A stretch of DNA of 64,000 nt from Oscillibacter sp. (GCA_022652655.1 JALCRQ010000002.1:1-64000), one strand, 5' to 3'. Shown: positions 8,735 through 19,306, numbered from the stretch's first letter. Numbers and translations: made by a program. Notes: a model not told the origin generated them from the letters alone.

Positions 8735-9664
8735 TCAGGCCCGGGGCGGCTCCGGCTTTGCCGCCGGGGCGTCGTTCTCCAGCAGAACCTTGGCGCTGGC
8801 GGCAAGGCCCGCCAGACCCTGGAGCTCGGAGGGAATGATGATCTTGGTGGCCTGGCCGTCCGCCACCTTGGCCATGGCTTCCAGCGCCTTGAGCTTGATG
8901 ACCTGCGTGTTGGGGTTGGCCTCGTTCATCAGCTTGATGGAGTCGGCCAGGGCGGACTGCACCTTCATAATGGCCTCCGCGTCGCCCTCCGCCTTCAAAA
9001 TGGCGGCCTGCTTGGCGGCGTCGGCCCGCAGAATGGCGGACTGCTTTTCGCCCTCGGCCACCAGAATCTGGCTGGCCTTCTGCCCCTCGGCCTGCAAAAT
9101 GGCCTCCCGGCGCTCCCGCTCGGCCTTCATCTGCTTTTCCATGGCGTTCTGGATTTCCTTGGGCGGAATGATGTTCTTCAGCTCCACCCGGTTGACCTTG
9201 ATGCCCCAGGGATCCGTGGCCTCATCCAGAATAATGCGCATTTTGGTGTTAATAATATCACGGCTGGTCAGGGACTGATCCAACTCCATGTCGCCGATGA
9301 TGTTCCGCAGCGTGGTGGCCGTCAGGTTTTCAATGGCGTTCATGGGGTGCTCGATGCCGTAGGTATAGAGCTTGGGATCCGTGATCTGGAAATAGATCAC
9401 CGTGTCGATCTGCATGGTGACGTTGTCCTTGGTAATCACGGGCTGGGGGGCGAAGTCCGCCACCTGCTCCTTCAGGGAGACGCGCTTGACAATCCGGTCC
9501 ACAAAGGGCGTTTTGACGTGAGGCCCCTGGTTCCAGACCGTGCGGAATTTGCCCAGCCGCTCCACCACGAAGGCCCGGGACTGCTGCACCACCTTAAAGT
9601 TGGCGACAAACAGCAGCAGCGCCAGTACCACAATCACAACAACCGCAATCAAAACAGAATTCAT
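8735..9664 (-). CDS. SPFH/stomatin-family membrane protein (QmcA-like)
   Basis: A 309-residue protein with one N-terminal membrane helix (SVLIAVVVIVVLALLLFV, residues 3-20), then the SPFH/Band-7 domain (VQQSRAFVVERLGKF, VDRIVKRVSLKEQ, DPKLYTYGIEHP). A long Ala/Glu-rich coiled coil (AERERREAILQAEGQKASQI and after) leads to a Pro-rich tail. Such proteins form oligomers in membrane microdomains and often act with NfeD proteases or FtsH. The next gene upstream on the same strand is NfeD-like, a classic pairing. Start MNSVL was preferred to the ATG seven codons upstream because the hydrophobic segment begins there; the RBS is weak for either. Confidence 0.9.
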   Translation of the reverse strand: MNSVLIAVVVIVVLALLLFVANFKVVQQSRAFVVERLGKFRTVWNQGPHVKTPFVDRIVKRVSLKEQVADFAPQPVITKDNVTMQIDTVIYFQITDPKLYTYGIEHPMNAIENLTATTLRNIIGDMELDQSLTSRDIINTKMRIILDEATDPWGIKVNRVELKNIIPPKEIQNAMEKQMKAERERREAILQAEGQKASQILVAEGEKQSAILRADAAKQAAILKAEGDAEAIMKVQSALADSIKLMNEANPNTQVIKLKALEAMAKVADGQATKIIIPSELQGLAGLAASAKVLLENDAPAAKPEPPRA

Positions 9665-9815
9665 CTCTATTACCCATCCCTTCATTTCACTTTCAGGCGC
9701 CGGCGGCCAATAAACGGCCGAAAGCGCATTTTTTTAAAGCTTCCGCTCCGGCGGCGGAAAAGCCGCGCCGAAAGCGCAAAACAACCGCCCACGGTTCAAA
9801 TCGCTGAAATCCGCT

Positions 9816-10268
9816 TCAAACCCCGGCCTCCGCCTTTTTCTCGCTGGCCGCCACGATCAGCTTGACGCCCTCGATCCGCCGCACCTCCACCAGGGTGCCC
9901 GCAGGGATGACGCTGCCGTCCGCGCTCCGGGCGGTCCAGGTCTTGCCGTCCACATAGACGGCGCCGGCGGTGTTTTCGTTGTCGATGGTCTCCGTAACCT
10001 TGGCCGCGGCGCCCACCACCCGGTCGGCGTTGGTGGGAATACTGCCGCCCCGGAATTTTCGGATCAGCGGCCGCACTGCCAGCACCACAGCGGCGGCGAC
10101 AACGATAAAAACGAGAATCTGCAGCCACAAAGGCGCGCCCAGAGCGGCGGCCAGCAGCGCGCACAGCGCGCCCAGGGCAAACCAGACGGACACCAGTCCC
10201 ACCGTCATCGCTTCCACGATGCCGAAGGCCACCGCCGCGCCCAGCCAGATCCACATGGTCAGATTCAT
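9816..10268 (-). CDS. NfeD-family membrane protein (short form)
   Basis: A 150-residue protein with two to three N-terminal membrane helices (WIWLGAAVAFGIVEAMTVGL, then LGALCALLAAALGAPLWLQ and ILVFIVVAAAVVLAV) and a C-terminal soluble OB-fold domain (VGAAAKVTETIDNENTAGAV, VDGKTWTARSADG). This is the short NfeD form that lacks the ClpP-like protease domain and partners SPFH proteins. It lies 150 bases upstream of the SPFH gene. RBS AAAGGAG precedes the ATG. Confidence 0.88.
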   Translation of the reverse strand: MNLTMWIWLGAAVAFGIVEAMTVGLVSVWFALGALCALLAAALGAPLWLQILVFIVVAAAVVLAVRPLIRKFRGGSIPTNADRVVGAAAKVTETIDNENTAGAVYVDGKTWTARSADGSVIPAGTLVEVRRIEGVKLIVAASEKKAEAGV

Positions 10269-10410
10269 TCGGTTCTCCTTTCAAAAGCTCCCGCCCGCGG
10301 CTTCGCGGGCATATTGGGGAACGATCCTATTTTATCATCTTTTTGCAGGGAATACCACTGTTATTTTCTTCTGCCGTTTTGCCGCAGGCGTTTCTTTTTT
10401 CGCCTGTGCG

Positions 10411-10439
10411 TTGCAGGATGGATTCCGGTCTGCTATACT
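10411..10439 (+). promoter_or_regulatory. Predicted sigma-A promoter for the RNA methyltransferase gene
   Basis: TTGCAG (10411-10416) and TATACT (10434-10439), 17-base spacing, about 40 bases before the ATG at 10481. Confidence 0.65.
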
Positions 10440-10480
10440 GAAAAAAATAACGATCCGCGAGGATATGAGGAGATCTGCAC

Positions 10481-11590
10481 ATGATCCTGACAATTCCCTG
10501 TCTTTTTGGACTGGAAAGCCTGGTGGCGGACGAAATGAAGCGTCTGAACCTCCGGGACGTGCGGGCGGAAAACGGCCGCGTTCACTGCGAGGGCTCCGGG
10601 GCCGACATTGCCCGGCTGAATATCGGCCTGCGCTGCGGCGCCAGGGTGCTGATGGAGTTGGGGCGCTTCCCCGCCGCCACCTTCGACCAGCTCTTTGAAG
10701 GCGTCCGGGCCCTGCCGTGGGAGGATTATATCCCCCGGGACGGGGAGTTCCCTGTAAAGGGTTACAGCCTGAACTCCCAGCTCCACTCCATTCCCGCCTG
10801 TCAGGCCATCGTCAAAAAGGCGGCGGCCAAACGGCTGGGGGAGAAATACGGAATGGAGACGCTGCCGGAGACCGGCAGCCGCTACCATATCCAGTTCGCC
10901 ATTATTAAGGATGAGGCCGCGCTGTACCTGGACACCTCCGGGGAGGGCCTTTACAAGCGCGGCTACCGCGCCCAGGGCGTGGTGGCGCCCCTGCGGGAGA
11001 CGCTGGCCGCCGCGCTGGTCACTCTCTCCCGCTACCGGGGCAGGGATCCCTTCTGCGACCCCTTCTGCGGCTCCGGCACCATCCCCATCGAGGCGGCGCT
11101 GATCGCCAAAAACCGGGCGCCGGGGCTGGACCGCAGCTTTGCCGCCCAAAAGTGGAAAACCCTCCCCTCCTCCGTCTGGACCGACGCGGCCCAGGAGGCC
11201 ATGGATCGGGAATTTCACGGCAGCTACGACATCTGGGGCGGCGACATCGACCCCGAGGCCGTGGCCCTCAGCCGGCACAACGCGGAGCTGGCCGGGGTGG
11301 ACGACTGCGTCCGCTTTGAGGTGGCCGACGCGGGGAAATTCCACCGGGACAGCGAATACGGCCAGCTGGTGACCAACCCGCCCTACGGCGAGCGGCTGCT
11401 GGACAGGTACCAGGCGGAGGAGCTTTACAGGGCGTTCGGCGCGGCCTTCCGCACCATGCCGCCCAAATGGCGGGCGGTGATCCTCTCCTCCCACACGGAG
11501 TTCGAGCGCTGCTTCGGCGCTCCCGCCGACAAGCGCCGCAAGCTGTACAATGGCATGCTCCGGTGCGACGCCTTCCTGTACGGCCGGTAA
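10481..11590 (+). CDS. THUMP-domain SAM-dependent rRNA methyltransferase (RlmL/YpsC family)
   Basis: A 369-residue protein with an N-terminal ferredoxin-like/THUMP region (residues ~1-155) and a Rossmann methyltransferase domain. The methyltransferase shows DPFCGSGTIPIEAALIA and the N6/N2 methylation motif NPPYGERL (about residues 302-309). The family methylates guanine N2 in 23S rRNA, comparable to the N-terminal half of RlmL and to B. subtilis YpsC. The exact target base is inferred from family only. The ATG at 10481 follows AGGAGA and sits ~40 bases after a good promoter. Confidence 0.9.
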   Translation: MILTIPCLFGLESLVADEMKRLNLRDVRAENGRVHCEGSGADIARLNIGLRCGARVLMELGRFPAATFDQLFEGVRALPWEDYIPRDGEFPVKGYSLNSQLHSIPACQAIVKKAAAKRLGEKYGMETLPETGSRYHIQFAIIKDEAALYLDTSGEGLYKRGYRAQGVVAPLRETLAAALVTLSRYRGRDPFCDPFCGSGTIPIEAALIAKNRAPGLDRSFAAQKWKTLPSSVWTDAAQEAMDREFHGSYDIWGGDIDPEAVALSRHNAELAGVDDCVRFEVADAGKFHRDSEYGQLVTNPPYGERLLDRYQAEELYRAFGAAFRTMPPKWRAVILSSHTEFERCFGAPADKRRKLYNGMLRCDAFLYGR

Positions 11591-11689
11591 ACATCCGGCG
11601 GACGGGAATTTTTGTCCGATTTGAATACTGTTCGCAATATTCCGACAGAAAACGACTGTTTGTATTGCATTTTCCAGGGGGTGTTCCTT

Positions 11690-12643
11690 GTGAAGCACAT
11701 TTTTATCATCAATCCCCGGGCCGGAAAGCGAGATCAGACCTCCCGCGTGATGCAGATGGCGGACGGCCTGCGGAAAGCGTTCGGTCTGGACTGCTCCTGC
11801 CTTCTGACCCAGCGCCCGGGCCACGCCCGGGAGCTGGCCCGCCGGGCGGCGGAGGACGGGGACGTCCGGGTGTACGCCTGCGGCGGAGACGGCACCGCCT
11901 CGGAGGTGGCCAACGGCCTGGCCGGCTGTGCAGACGCCGCCATGTCCTGTATCCCCATCGGCACCGGCAACGACTTCCTCAAAAATTTCGGAGACTGCGC
12001 CCCGCTTTTTTCCCAGGCAGAAAATCTCTGGGACGGGCCCCAGGCCCCGCTGGATCTCATCGAGTGCTGCGGGAGGTACTGTCTCACCATCGCCTGCACC
12101 GGCATCGACGCCCGGGTGGCTGCGGATGTGCACAGATACGGCGGCTCCCCCCTGCTCAGCGGCCGGGGCAGCTACCTGGCCGCGGTGGCAGCCAACTTCC
12201 TCTTTCGGGACATCGGCCAGCAGTGGACCGTCTCGCTGGACGGCGAGACCTTCTCCGGGGAGTACGCCCTGGCGGCCGTGTGCAACGGGCGGTATTACGG
12301 CGGCGGCTCCACGCCGGTGCCGGAGGCCCGGATGGATGACGAGGTGCTCAACACCATCCTCATCCGGAACGTCAGCCGTCCGACCTTCGCCCGGCTGTTC
12401 TCCGACTATTCCGCCGGCCGGTACTGGAAATTCCCCCAGCTGGCCCGGGTGTCCTCCGCCCGATCCGTCCGCATCCGCTCCGACCGGGAGCTGACCGTCT
12501 GCCTGGACGGCGAAACCTTCTCCGCCCATGAGTTTACCGCGGGCCTGGCGCCGTGCAAAATCAATTTCTTCGGCCCCGCCGGCTGGGACTGCAACCGCAC
12601 CGCCGCGCCGTCCGCCGGGGAATCATTTACAAAAACTTCATAA
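11690..12643 (+). CDS. Diacylglycerol kinase-family lipid kinase (DagK/YegS type)
   Basis: A 317-residue soluble lipid kinase with the N-terminal diacylglycerol kinase catalytic domain. Motifs are FIINPRAGK (residues 4-12), CGGDGTASEVANGL (nucleotide-binding GGDGT) and PIGTGNDF. The C-terminal domain includes VCNGRYYGGG. It likely phosphorylates diacylglycerol or a related lipid for membrane phospholipid recycling. I chose the GTG at 11690, preceded by AGGGGG, because the protein family begins with this hydrophobic strand; the 26-residue upstream extension looks non-coding. No downstream partner: the groESL promoter follows. Confidence 0.88.
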   Translation: MKHIFIINPRAGKRDQTSRVMQMADGLRKAFGLDCSCLLTQRPGHARELARRAAEDGDVRVYACGGDGTASEVANGLAGCADAAMSCIPIGTGNDFLKNFGDCAPLFSQAENLWDGPQAPLDLIECCGRYCLTIACTGIDARVAADVHRYGGSPLLSGRGSYLAAVAANFLFRDIGQQWTVSLDGETFSGEYALAAVCNGRYYGGGSTPVPEARMDDEVLNTILIRNVSRPTFARLFSDYSAGRYWKFPQLARVSSARSVRIRSDRELTVCLDGETFSAHEFTAGLAPCKINFFGPAGWDCNRTAAPSAGESFTKTS

Positions 12644-12661
12644 CTTTTCTGCAATCCCCCC

Positions 12662-12690
12662 TTTACAAACCGGGATTCCTGTACTATGAT
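12662..12690 (+). promoter_or_regulatory. groESL promoter (sigma-A type)
   Basis: TTTACA (12662-12667) and TATGAT (12685-12690) with 17-base spacing, ending 8 bases before the CIRCE operator. Confidence 0.85.
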
Positions 12691-12697
12691 AGCAGCG

Positions 12698-13055
<358 letters not shown>

Positions 13056-13069
13056 ACGCTTTGCTTTCG

Positions 13070-13180
13070 AATAAAAGGCGCTTTGCACCTTTTATTGGAG
13101 AACACCGGTCTGCGGACTGGTGAACGCCGCTCAAGGCGGCTGAGTTAAGGTTTTTTGCCACGCACATGCCGCGGCAAAAA
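13070..13180 (+). other. Four consecutive stem-loops between groES and groEL
   Basis: Stem-loop 1 is AATAAAAGG/CCTTTTATT (13070-13096). Stem-loop 2 is CACCGGTC/GACTGGTG (13103-13122). Stem-loop 3 is GCCGC/GCGGC (13126-13140). Stem-loop 4 is TTTTTGCC/GGCAAAAA (13152-13180). None is followed by a long T-run in the plus direction, so they do not look like ordinary terminators. They may direct mRNA processing or set groES-to-groEL ratios, which is an inference. Confidence 0.6.
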
Positions 13181-13235
13181 TAATCCCGGCTCATTTTGCC
13201 CACGGCGAAATTTCTGTTAAAATCACATCTTCTAA

Positions 13236-14891
<1,656 letters not shown>

Positions 14892-14927
14892 TTCCCGATT
14901 CCGCCTGTCGCACCGAATCATCTCACG

Positions 14928-14969
14928 GAGGGCCCGGCTGGGAACACTCCCGGCCGGGCCCTCGTTTTT
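14928..14969 (+). terminator. Terminator of groESL
   Basis: GAGGGCCCGGC (14928-14938) pairs with GCCGGGCCCTC (14953-14963), followed by GTTTTT. Confidence 0.9.
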
Positions 14970-14993
14970 CCCGCTTAAAATCGCGGAAAGGCC

Positions 14994-15023
14994 TTGACAA
15001 ACCGGTTGCAAAACTGGTATAGT
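14994..15023 (+). promoter_or_regulatory. Promoter of the tRNA-Met/Glu/Val cluster
   Basis: Consensus TTGACA (14994-14999), 18-base spacer, TATAGT (15018-15023); 31 bases upstream of the tRNA-Met start. Confidence 0.85.
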
Positions 15024-15054
15024 AATCCGTGCCCGTTGTGAAGCGGACAAGTTT

Positions 15055-15131
15055 GGCGGCATAGCTCAGTTGGCTAGAGCATGCGGTTCATACCCGCAGT
15101 GTCCCCGGTTCGAATCCAGGTGCCGCTACCA
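15055..15131 (+). tRNA. tRNA-Met (anticodon CAT), CCA encoded
   Basis: Full cloverleaf: acceptor GGCGGCA/TGCCGCT, anticodon stem TGCGG/CCGCA with loop TTCATAC, T-arm GGTTCGAATCC, and genomic CCA. The 1-72 pair is G-U and the anticodon stem lacks the three G-C pairs of initiator tRNA, so it is an elongator Met or, less likely, the TilS substrate tRNA-Ile(CAU). Confidence 0.93.
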
Positions 15132-15295
15132 TCCTGAATACCGGTGTGCCCCGGGCACGCCGGTATTTGGGAGCACCATTCTCGTATTGGATAAAGGCCA
15201 GGCAGGTTGGGTCTTATTCAAGGTCAAGACACAGCCGCGCACTGCGCGTTTCGGCCCCGGCCGAGGCAAGCGGGGCATCGTCTGTGCCGATGCAC

Positions 15296-15370
15296 GGCCC
15301 GTTGGTCAAGTGGTTAAGACACGGCCCTTTCACGGCTGTAACATGGGTTCGAATCCCGTACGGGTCACCA
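15296..15370 (+). tRNA. tRNA-Glu (anticodon TTC), CCA encoded
   Basis: Acceptor GGCCCGT/ACGGGTC, anticodon loop CTTTCAC, T-arm GGGTTCGAATCCC and genomic CCA. It lies 164 bases after tRNA-Met in the same direction; I see no gene in that gap. Confidence 0.95.
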
Positions 15371-15409
15371 TTTCTCTCCCGGTAGAACGCCGGCGGGGAA
15401 ATTCCTTGT

Positions 15410-15486
15410 GGAGGCTTAGCTCAGCTGGTTAGAGCGCCTGCTTCACACGCAGGAGGTCGACAGTTCGAGTCTGCCAGTCTCCACCA
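15410..15486 (+). tRNA. tRNA-Val (anticodon CAC), CCA encoded
   Basis: Acceptor GGAGGCT/AGTCTCC, anticodon stem CCTGC/GCAGG with loop TTCACAC, T-arm CAGTTCGAGTCTG and genomic CCA. An integrase remnant points towards its 3' end, the classic arrangement for a tRNA used as an attachment site. Confidence 0.95.
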
Positions 15487-15487
15487 A

Positions 15488-15530
15488 GAAAAGTCCTGAA
15501 ACCGCAATGGTTTCAGGACTTTTCTTTTTT
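15488..15530 (+). terminator. Terminator of the tRNA cluster
   Basis: A perfect 16-base stem GAAAAGTCCTGAAACC / GGTTTCAGGACTTTTC with a GCAAT loop, followed by six T. It begins two bases after tRNA-Val. Confidence 0.9.
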
Positions 15531-15739
15531 GTACTATTTGGAATTATTAGGAAAATACGACACGAATACGACAAATTCTCTTTTTTCAGACTGCTGCATT
15601 GGTTGATTTTAGGCAGCAAGCTCTCTTTTCTGATACGATAGTTATCCATGTGATAATGGTTAGCCCTCATAGCCTTGAGCTTGTCTTTTCTGTTCATATC
15701 GTTTCTCCTCAATTAAAAAAAGGAGATGCACAGCACGAA

Positions 15740-16504
15740 TTACTGTGCATCTCCTGCTTGAGCAGTTTTTAGAGTCTTTTTCAGCGTTTCTGGACTGGTG
15801 TGGTCATAGATCCTAGTCAGCATTTTCAGGTCACTGTGCCCTAGCAAACGCGCCACCATGTACGGATCTATTCCCAGAGCAATCCACAGGGTTGCTCTGG
15901 TGTGTCGCAACTCATGCACAGACAGCTTCGGAATGTCCGGATACTCCGCACAGACCGCCTCCATAAAAGGCTTATACACCCGGTTGACCCAATTGTTGGG
16001 TTGATAGGGTTTTCCCTCAGGACTATGAAATATGTACTCGGTCTTAACAGTCCGCTTGCCCACCACAATCTCCTGGGGCAATGCCTTCAGTCGATTTAAG
16101 AGCTCCTGATCCATAAGGGGGATGCTCCGTTGGCGATACTTATTTTTCAAGCCATTGCTTTCAGAGACCCATTTCCCCTGATCCTCCGAGTGATAAAACA
16201 CCAGCCCCTGATTGATGTGCAGCAGCGCATGATCGGTGTCTACATCTTCCCACCGCAAGCCCAGCAGCTCACTGCGGGATATGCCTGTTTCCATCGCCAG
16301 CATAATCGACAATCCATTTTCACAGGCCTTGGCCATCGCGTACACCTGGTCATACTGCTCCTGTGTGAATGTGTGCTTCTCTGTTACCGTCTCGTATTTT
16401 GGCATCCGGAGGCTTTTTACCATAGGACTGCTGCTGCAAAGTTGGTTATCCACCCCAGTTTGAAAAATCAGACTCAGCGCATTAAAGTCTTTTTTAATGG
16501 TGTG
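15740..16504 (-). pseudogene. Tyrosine recombinase (phage-type integrase), 5'-truncated
   Basis: The C-terminal catalytic domain is complete: TGISRSELLGLRW (first Arg), HELRHTRAT (HxxR), GHSDLKMLTRIYDH (second His region and the Tyr nucleophile). Upstream of the annotated-looking GTG the frame continues as KDFNALSLIFQTG, which resembles the end of the core-binding domain. The frame then meets the transporter gene at about 16500, so the N-terminal ~150 residues, including arm- and core-binding parts, are gone. It lies next to tRNA-Val and reads towards it. It cannot make a complete recombinase. Confidence 0.85.
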
Positions 16505-17811
16505 TGCTGCTGGGCGTAGGTGTGCTGTATACGATTATCTCGGGCTGCATTCAGGTTCGCCGTTTTGGCTACATTATGAAGCGGACTCTGCTGCGCCCGT
16601 TTTTCCACGGGGATAGACAGGCTGCGGAAAAAGGCACCGTCACTTCGTTTCAGGCCCTGTGTACGGCGCTTGCCTCCTGCGTGGGTTCCGGCAATATCAT
16701 CGGCGTATCCACAGCCTTAATTGCCGGGGGACTGGGCGCGATTTTCTGGATGTGGGTCGCAGCCTTTGTGGGCATGGCGACAAAATACGGGGAGATCGTG
16801 CTGGGAGTCATGTACCGTCGGCGGGATTCGGAGGGCCAGTATGTGGGCGGCCCCTTCTACTATATGGAGGACGGGCTACATCTCAAATGGCTGGCCGGCC
16901 TGTGCGCAGCCTTCATGGTCACACAGATTATCGGCGGAAACTTTATCCAGTCCAACGCCGTCAGCGGTGTTCTGCACGATCAGTTTCATATGCCGCCTCA
17001 GGCGACTGCCATCGCTCTGGTGGTCTTGATCTTTGTCATCAGCGCAGGCGGCCTGAAACGGCTGACGAGAGTGGCCCAGAGGGTAACTCCCTTTATGGCA
17101 ACCGTTTATATTGTCGGCGGTCTTCTGATTATTCTCTTTAATATTACGAAGCTTCCGGGTGTGATTGTTTCCATTTTTACGGAGGCATTTGGCCTGCGCG
17201 CGGTGGGCGGCGGTGCGCTGGGAGCCATGACGATTGCCATGCAAAAGGGCATCGCCCGGGGTCTGTATTCCAATGAGGCGGGCGAAGGTTCGGCTCCGGT
17301 TCTGCACTCCTCCGCGGATGTCAGACACCCGGTGGAGCAGGGAATCCACGGCGTCACAGAGGTGTTTGTGGATACTTTCGTCATCTGCACCATCACGGGC
17401 CTCGTAATCGGCGTCACCGGCGTTCTGGACGGTGCATACTCCGGAAATATCATGGCAATCAAGGCATTTGCCTCCGTTTGGGGGCCTCTGGGTTATGTTG
17501 TCTCGGTGTCTCTGCTGCTGTTTTGCTTTACGAGTCTCATGTGCCAGTGGTATTTTGGCTTTGTGGGACTGAACTATCTCTTTGGCTTTCGTGTCGCCGA
17601 TAAATTCAAGTATATCTTCCCCTTCTTCTGTGCGATCGGTGCGCTTCTAAAGCTGGAAATGGTCTGGACCATCCAGGACATTGTGCTGGCGCTCCTGACG
17701 ATCCCCAACCTGCTGGCGCTGATCCTGCTGGCGCCTAAGGTGCGCAAGGCGACGAAGGAGTACTTTTCTTCCGACCTCTACCGCATTTCCAGACAGCAGC
17801 TTTCCCACTGA
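16504..17811 (+). pseudogene. Sodium:alanine symporter (AGCS/AlsT family), N-terminus missing
   Basis: 435 residues matching the sodium-coupled amino acid transporter family: GFIQ-like SGCIQVRRFGY, the signature region CVGSGNIIGVSTALIAGGLGAIFWMW, GGPFYYMEDG and NEAGEGSAPVLH. Family members carry roughly 20-30 more residues before this point, forming the first membrane helix. Here the frame is preceded by a stop codon at 16495 and then by integrase DNA, with only a GTG at 16504 and no convincing RBS. The rest of the frame is intact, so the loss is recent or selection persists. A functional shortened protein cannot be fully excluded. Confidence 0.75.
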
Positions 17812-17836
17812 GATCGGAACCCTCTTAAATTCTGGC

Positions 17837-18196
17837 AGCTCCACCAGTATTCTGGCCGGCACCACCGCCGGCGTGGATCCGGTGATGCACCGGTTTTTCC
17901 TGGAGGAGAAAAAGGGCACCATGCTGCCCCGGGTGGCCCCGGAGCTCAGCGTCGACACCTACTGGTACTACAAAAGCGCCCACACGGTGGACCAGACCTG
18001 GTCCGTCCGGGCGGCGGGCGTCCGGCAGCGGCACATCGATCAGGCCCAGAGCGTCAACCTATATATCACCAACGACTACACCCTCCGGCAGGTGCTGAAC
18101 CTGTACCTGCTGGCCTGGGAGCGGGGCGTCAAAACCGTCTACTACGTGCGCAGCAAATCCCTGGAGGTGGAGGAATGCGAAAGCTGTTCCTCCTGA
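17837..18196 (+). pseudogene. nrdA: Class I ribonucleotide reductase large subunit, C-terminal fragment only
   Basis: About 119 residues remain, from SSTSILAGTTAGVDPVM to the C-terminus ECESCSS. They include the radical-transfer tyrosine pair (KTVYYVRS) and the C-terminal redox cysteines. The preceding residues (EIGTLLNSG) are unlike the family, placing the break near 17836. Roughly 600 residues, with the ATP cone, allosteric site and active-site cysteines, are absent, so it cannot be catalytic. No start codon with an RBS is seen. nrdB follows after 28 bases, as in an nrdAB operon. Confidence 0.88.
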
Positions 18197-18224
18197 TGGA
18201 GGGAAACGGAAAGGAAGAATCGGT

Positions 18225-19265
18225 ATGGAGCTTACACGCAGGCCGCTGTTCAATCCCGGCGGCGACACGGAGGTCCGCGACCGCAGGATGATCGGCGGCA
18301 ACACCACGAATCTCAACGATTTCAACAACCTGAAATACCCCTGGACCAGCGACTGGTACCGCCAGGCCATGAACAACTTCTGGATTCCTGAGGAGATCAA
18401 TCTGGGCCGGGACGTAAAGGATTACCCCCGCCTCCCCGCCGCCGAGCGGAGAACCTACGACAAGATTCTCAGCTTTCTCGTGTTTCTGGACTCCATTCAG
18501 ACGGCCAACCTCCCGGCGGTGGGCGAATACATCACCGCCAACGAGGTAAACCTGTGCCTCACTATCCAGAGCTTTCAGGAATGTGTTCACTCCCAGGCGT
18601 ACAGCTATATGCTGGACACCATCTGCTCCCCCACGGAGCGCAGCGACATCCTCTACCAGTGGAAAAACGACGCCCATCTGCTGCGGCGCAACACGTTCAT
18701 CGGCGATCTCTACAATGAGTTTCAGCTCAAAAAGGACGAGCGCACCTTTCTGCGGGTGCTGGTGGCCAACTATATCCTGGAGGGCGTGTACTTTTATAGC
18801 GGCTTCATGTTCTTCTACAACCTGGGCCGAAACGGGAAAATGCCCGGCTCCGTGCAGGAGATCCGCTACATCAACCGGGATGAAAACACCCACCTGTGGC
18901 TGTTCCGCAGCATCCTGCTGGAGCTCCGGGAGGAGCGGCCGGAGCTCTTTTCCCCGGAGAACGCAGAGATGATCCGGGGAATGATCGACGAGGGCGTCCG
19001 GCAGGAGACGGAGTGGGGCCGGTACGTCATCGGCGATGAGGTGCAGGGGCTCAACACCGCCATGGTGACGGATTATATCCGGTATCTGGGGAATCTGCGC
19101 TGCTCCTCTCTGGGCCTGGGTACCCTGTACGAGGGGTATGACCGGGAGCCGGAGAGCATGCGCTGGGTCAGCCAGTACGCCGACGCCAATCTGGTAAAAA
19201 CCGACTTCTTTGAAGCCAAATCCACCGCCTACGCCAAATCCGCCGCGCTGGTGGACGACCTTTAA
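18225..19265 (+). CDS. nrdB: Class I ribonucleotide reductase small subunit
   Basis: A 346-residue R2 protein that holds the di-iron/tyrosyl radical cofactor used by the large subunit to reduce ribonucleotides. Metal ligands fit the R2 pattern: D89 (LDSIQ), E119 and H122 (ECVH), E186 (LEGVYF), E220 and H223 (DENTH), with the radical tyrosine at Y126. The frame is intact with AAGGAAG before the ATG. Its partner nrdA is reduced to a 3' fragment directly upstream, and no promoter is obvious within the fragment, so NrdB has no visible partner here. Confidence 0.94.
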   Translation: MELTRRPLFNPGGDTEVRDRRMIGGNTTNLNDFNNLKYPWTSDWYRQAMNNFWIPEEINLGRDVKDYPRLPAAERRTYDKILSFLVFLDSIQTANLPAVGEYITANEVNLCLTIQSFQECVHSQAYSYMLDTICSPTERSDILYQWKNDAHLLRRNTFIGDLYNEFQLKKDERTFLRVLVANYILEGVYFYSGFMFFYNLGRNGKMPGSVQEIRYINRDENTHLWLFRSILLELREERPELFSPENAEMIRGMIDEGVRQETEWGRYVIGDEVQGLNTAMVTDYIRYLGNLRCSSLGLGTLYEGYDREPESMRWVSQYADANLVKTDFFEAKSTAYAKSAALVDDL

Positions 19266-19306
19266 GGCGTTCCGCACCGGAACGGCGCGGACCATACGCA
19301 TAAAAA

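Larger units (their letters stand above)
15487..17836. mobile_element. Remnant of an integrative element or deletion scar at tRNA-Val
   Basis: DNA from the 3' end of tRNA-Val to the nrdA fragment has visibly lower GC and different codon use from the flanks, especially 15531-16500. It holds the 3' part of a tyrosine integrase and a 5'-truncated AGCS transporter. These two genes abut at about 16500, and the transporter abuts an nrdA fragment at about 17836. No duplicate of the tRNA-Val 3' end is seen on the right, so an intact attR is missing. Between 15531 and 15739 I see no gene I trust. Confidence 0.6.

Noticed and set aside
15443-15712. A small minus-strand open frame next to the integrase remnant
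   Set aside because: Its end runs through the tRNA-Val terminator and gene, giving the familiar antisense-tRNA peptide; the remaining part has no RBS or recognisable family.
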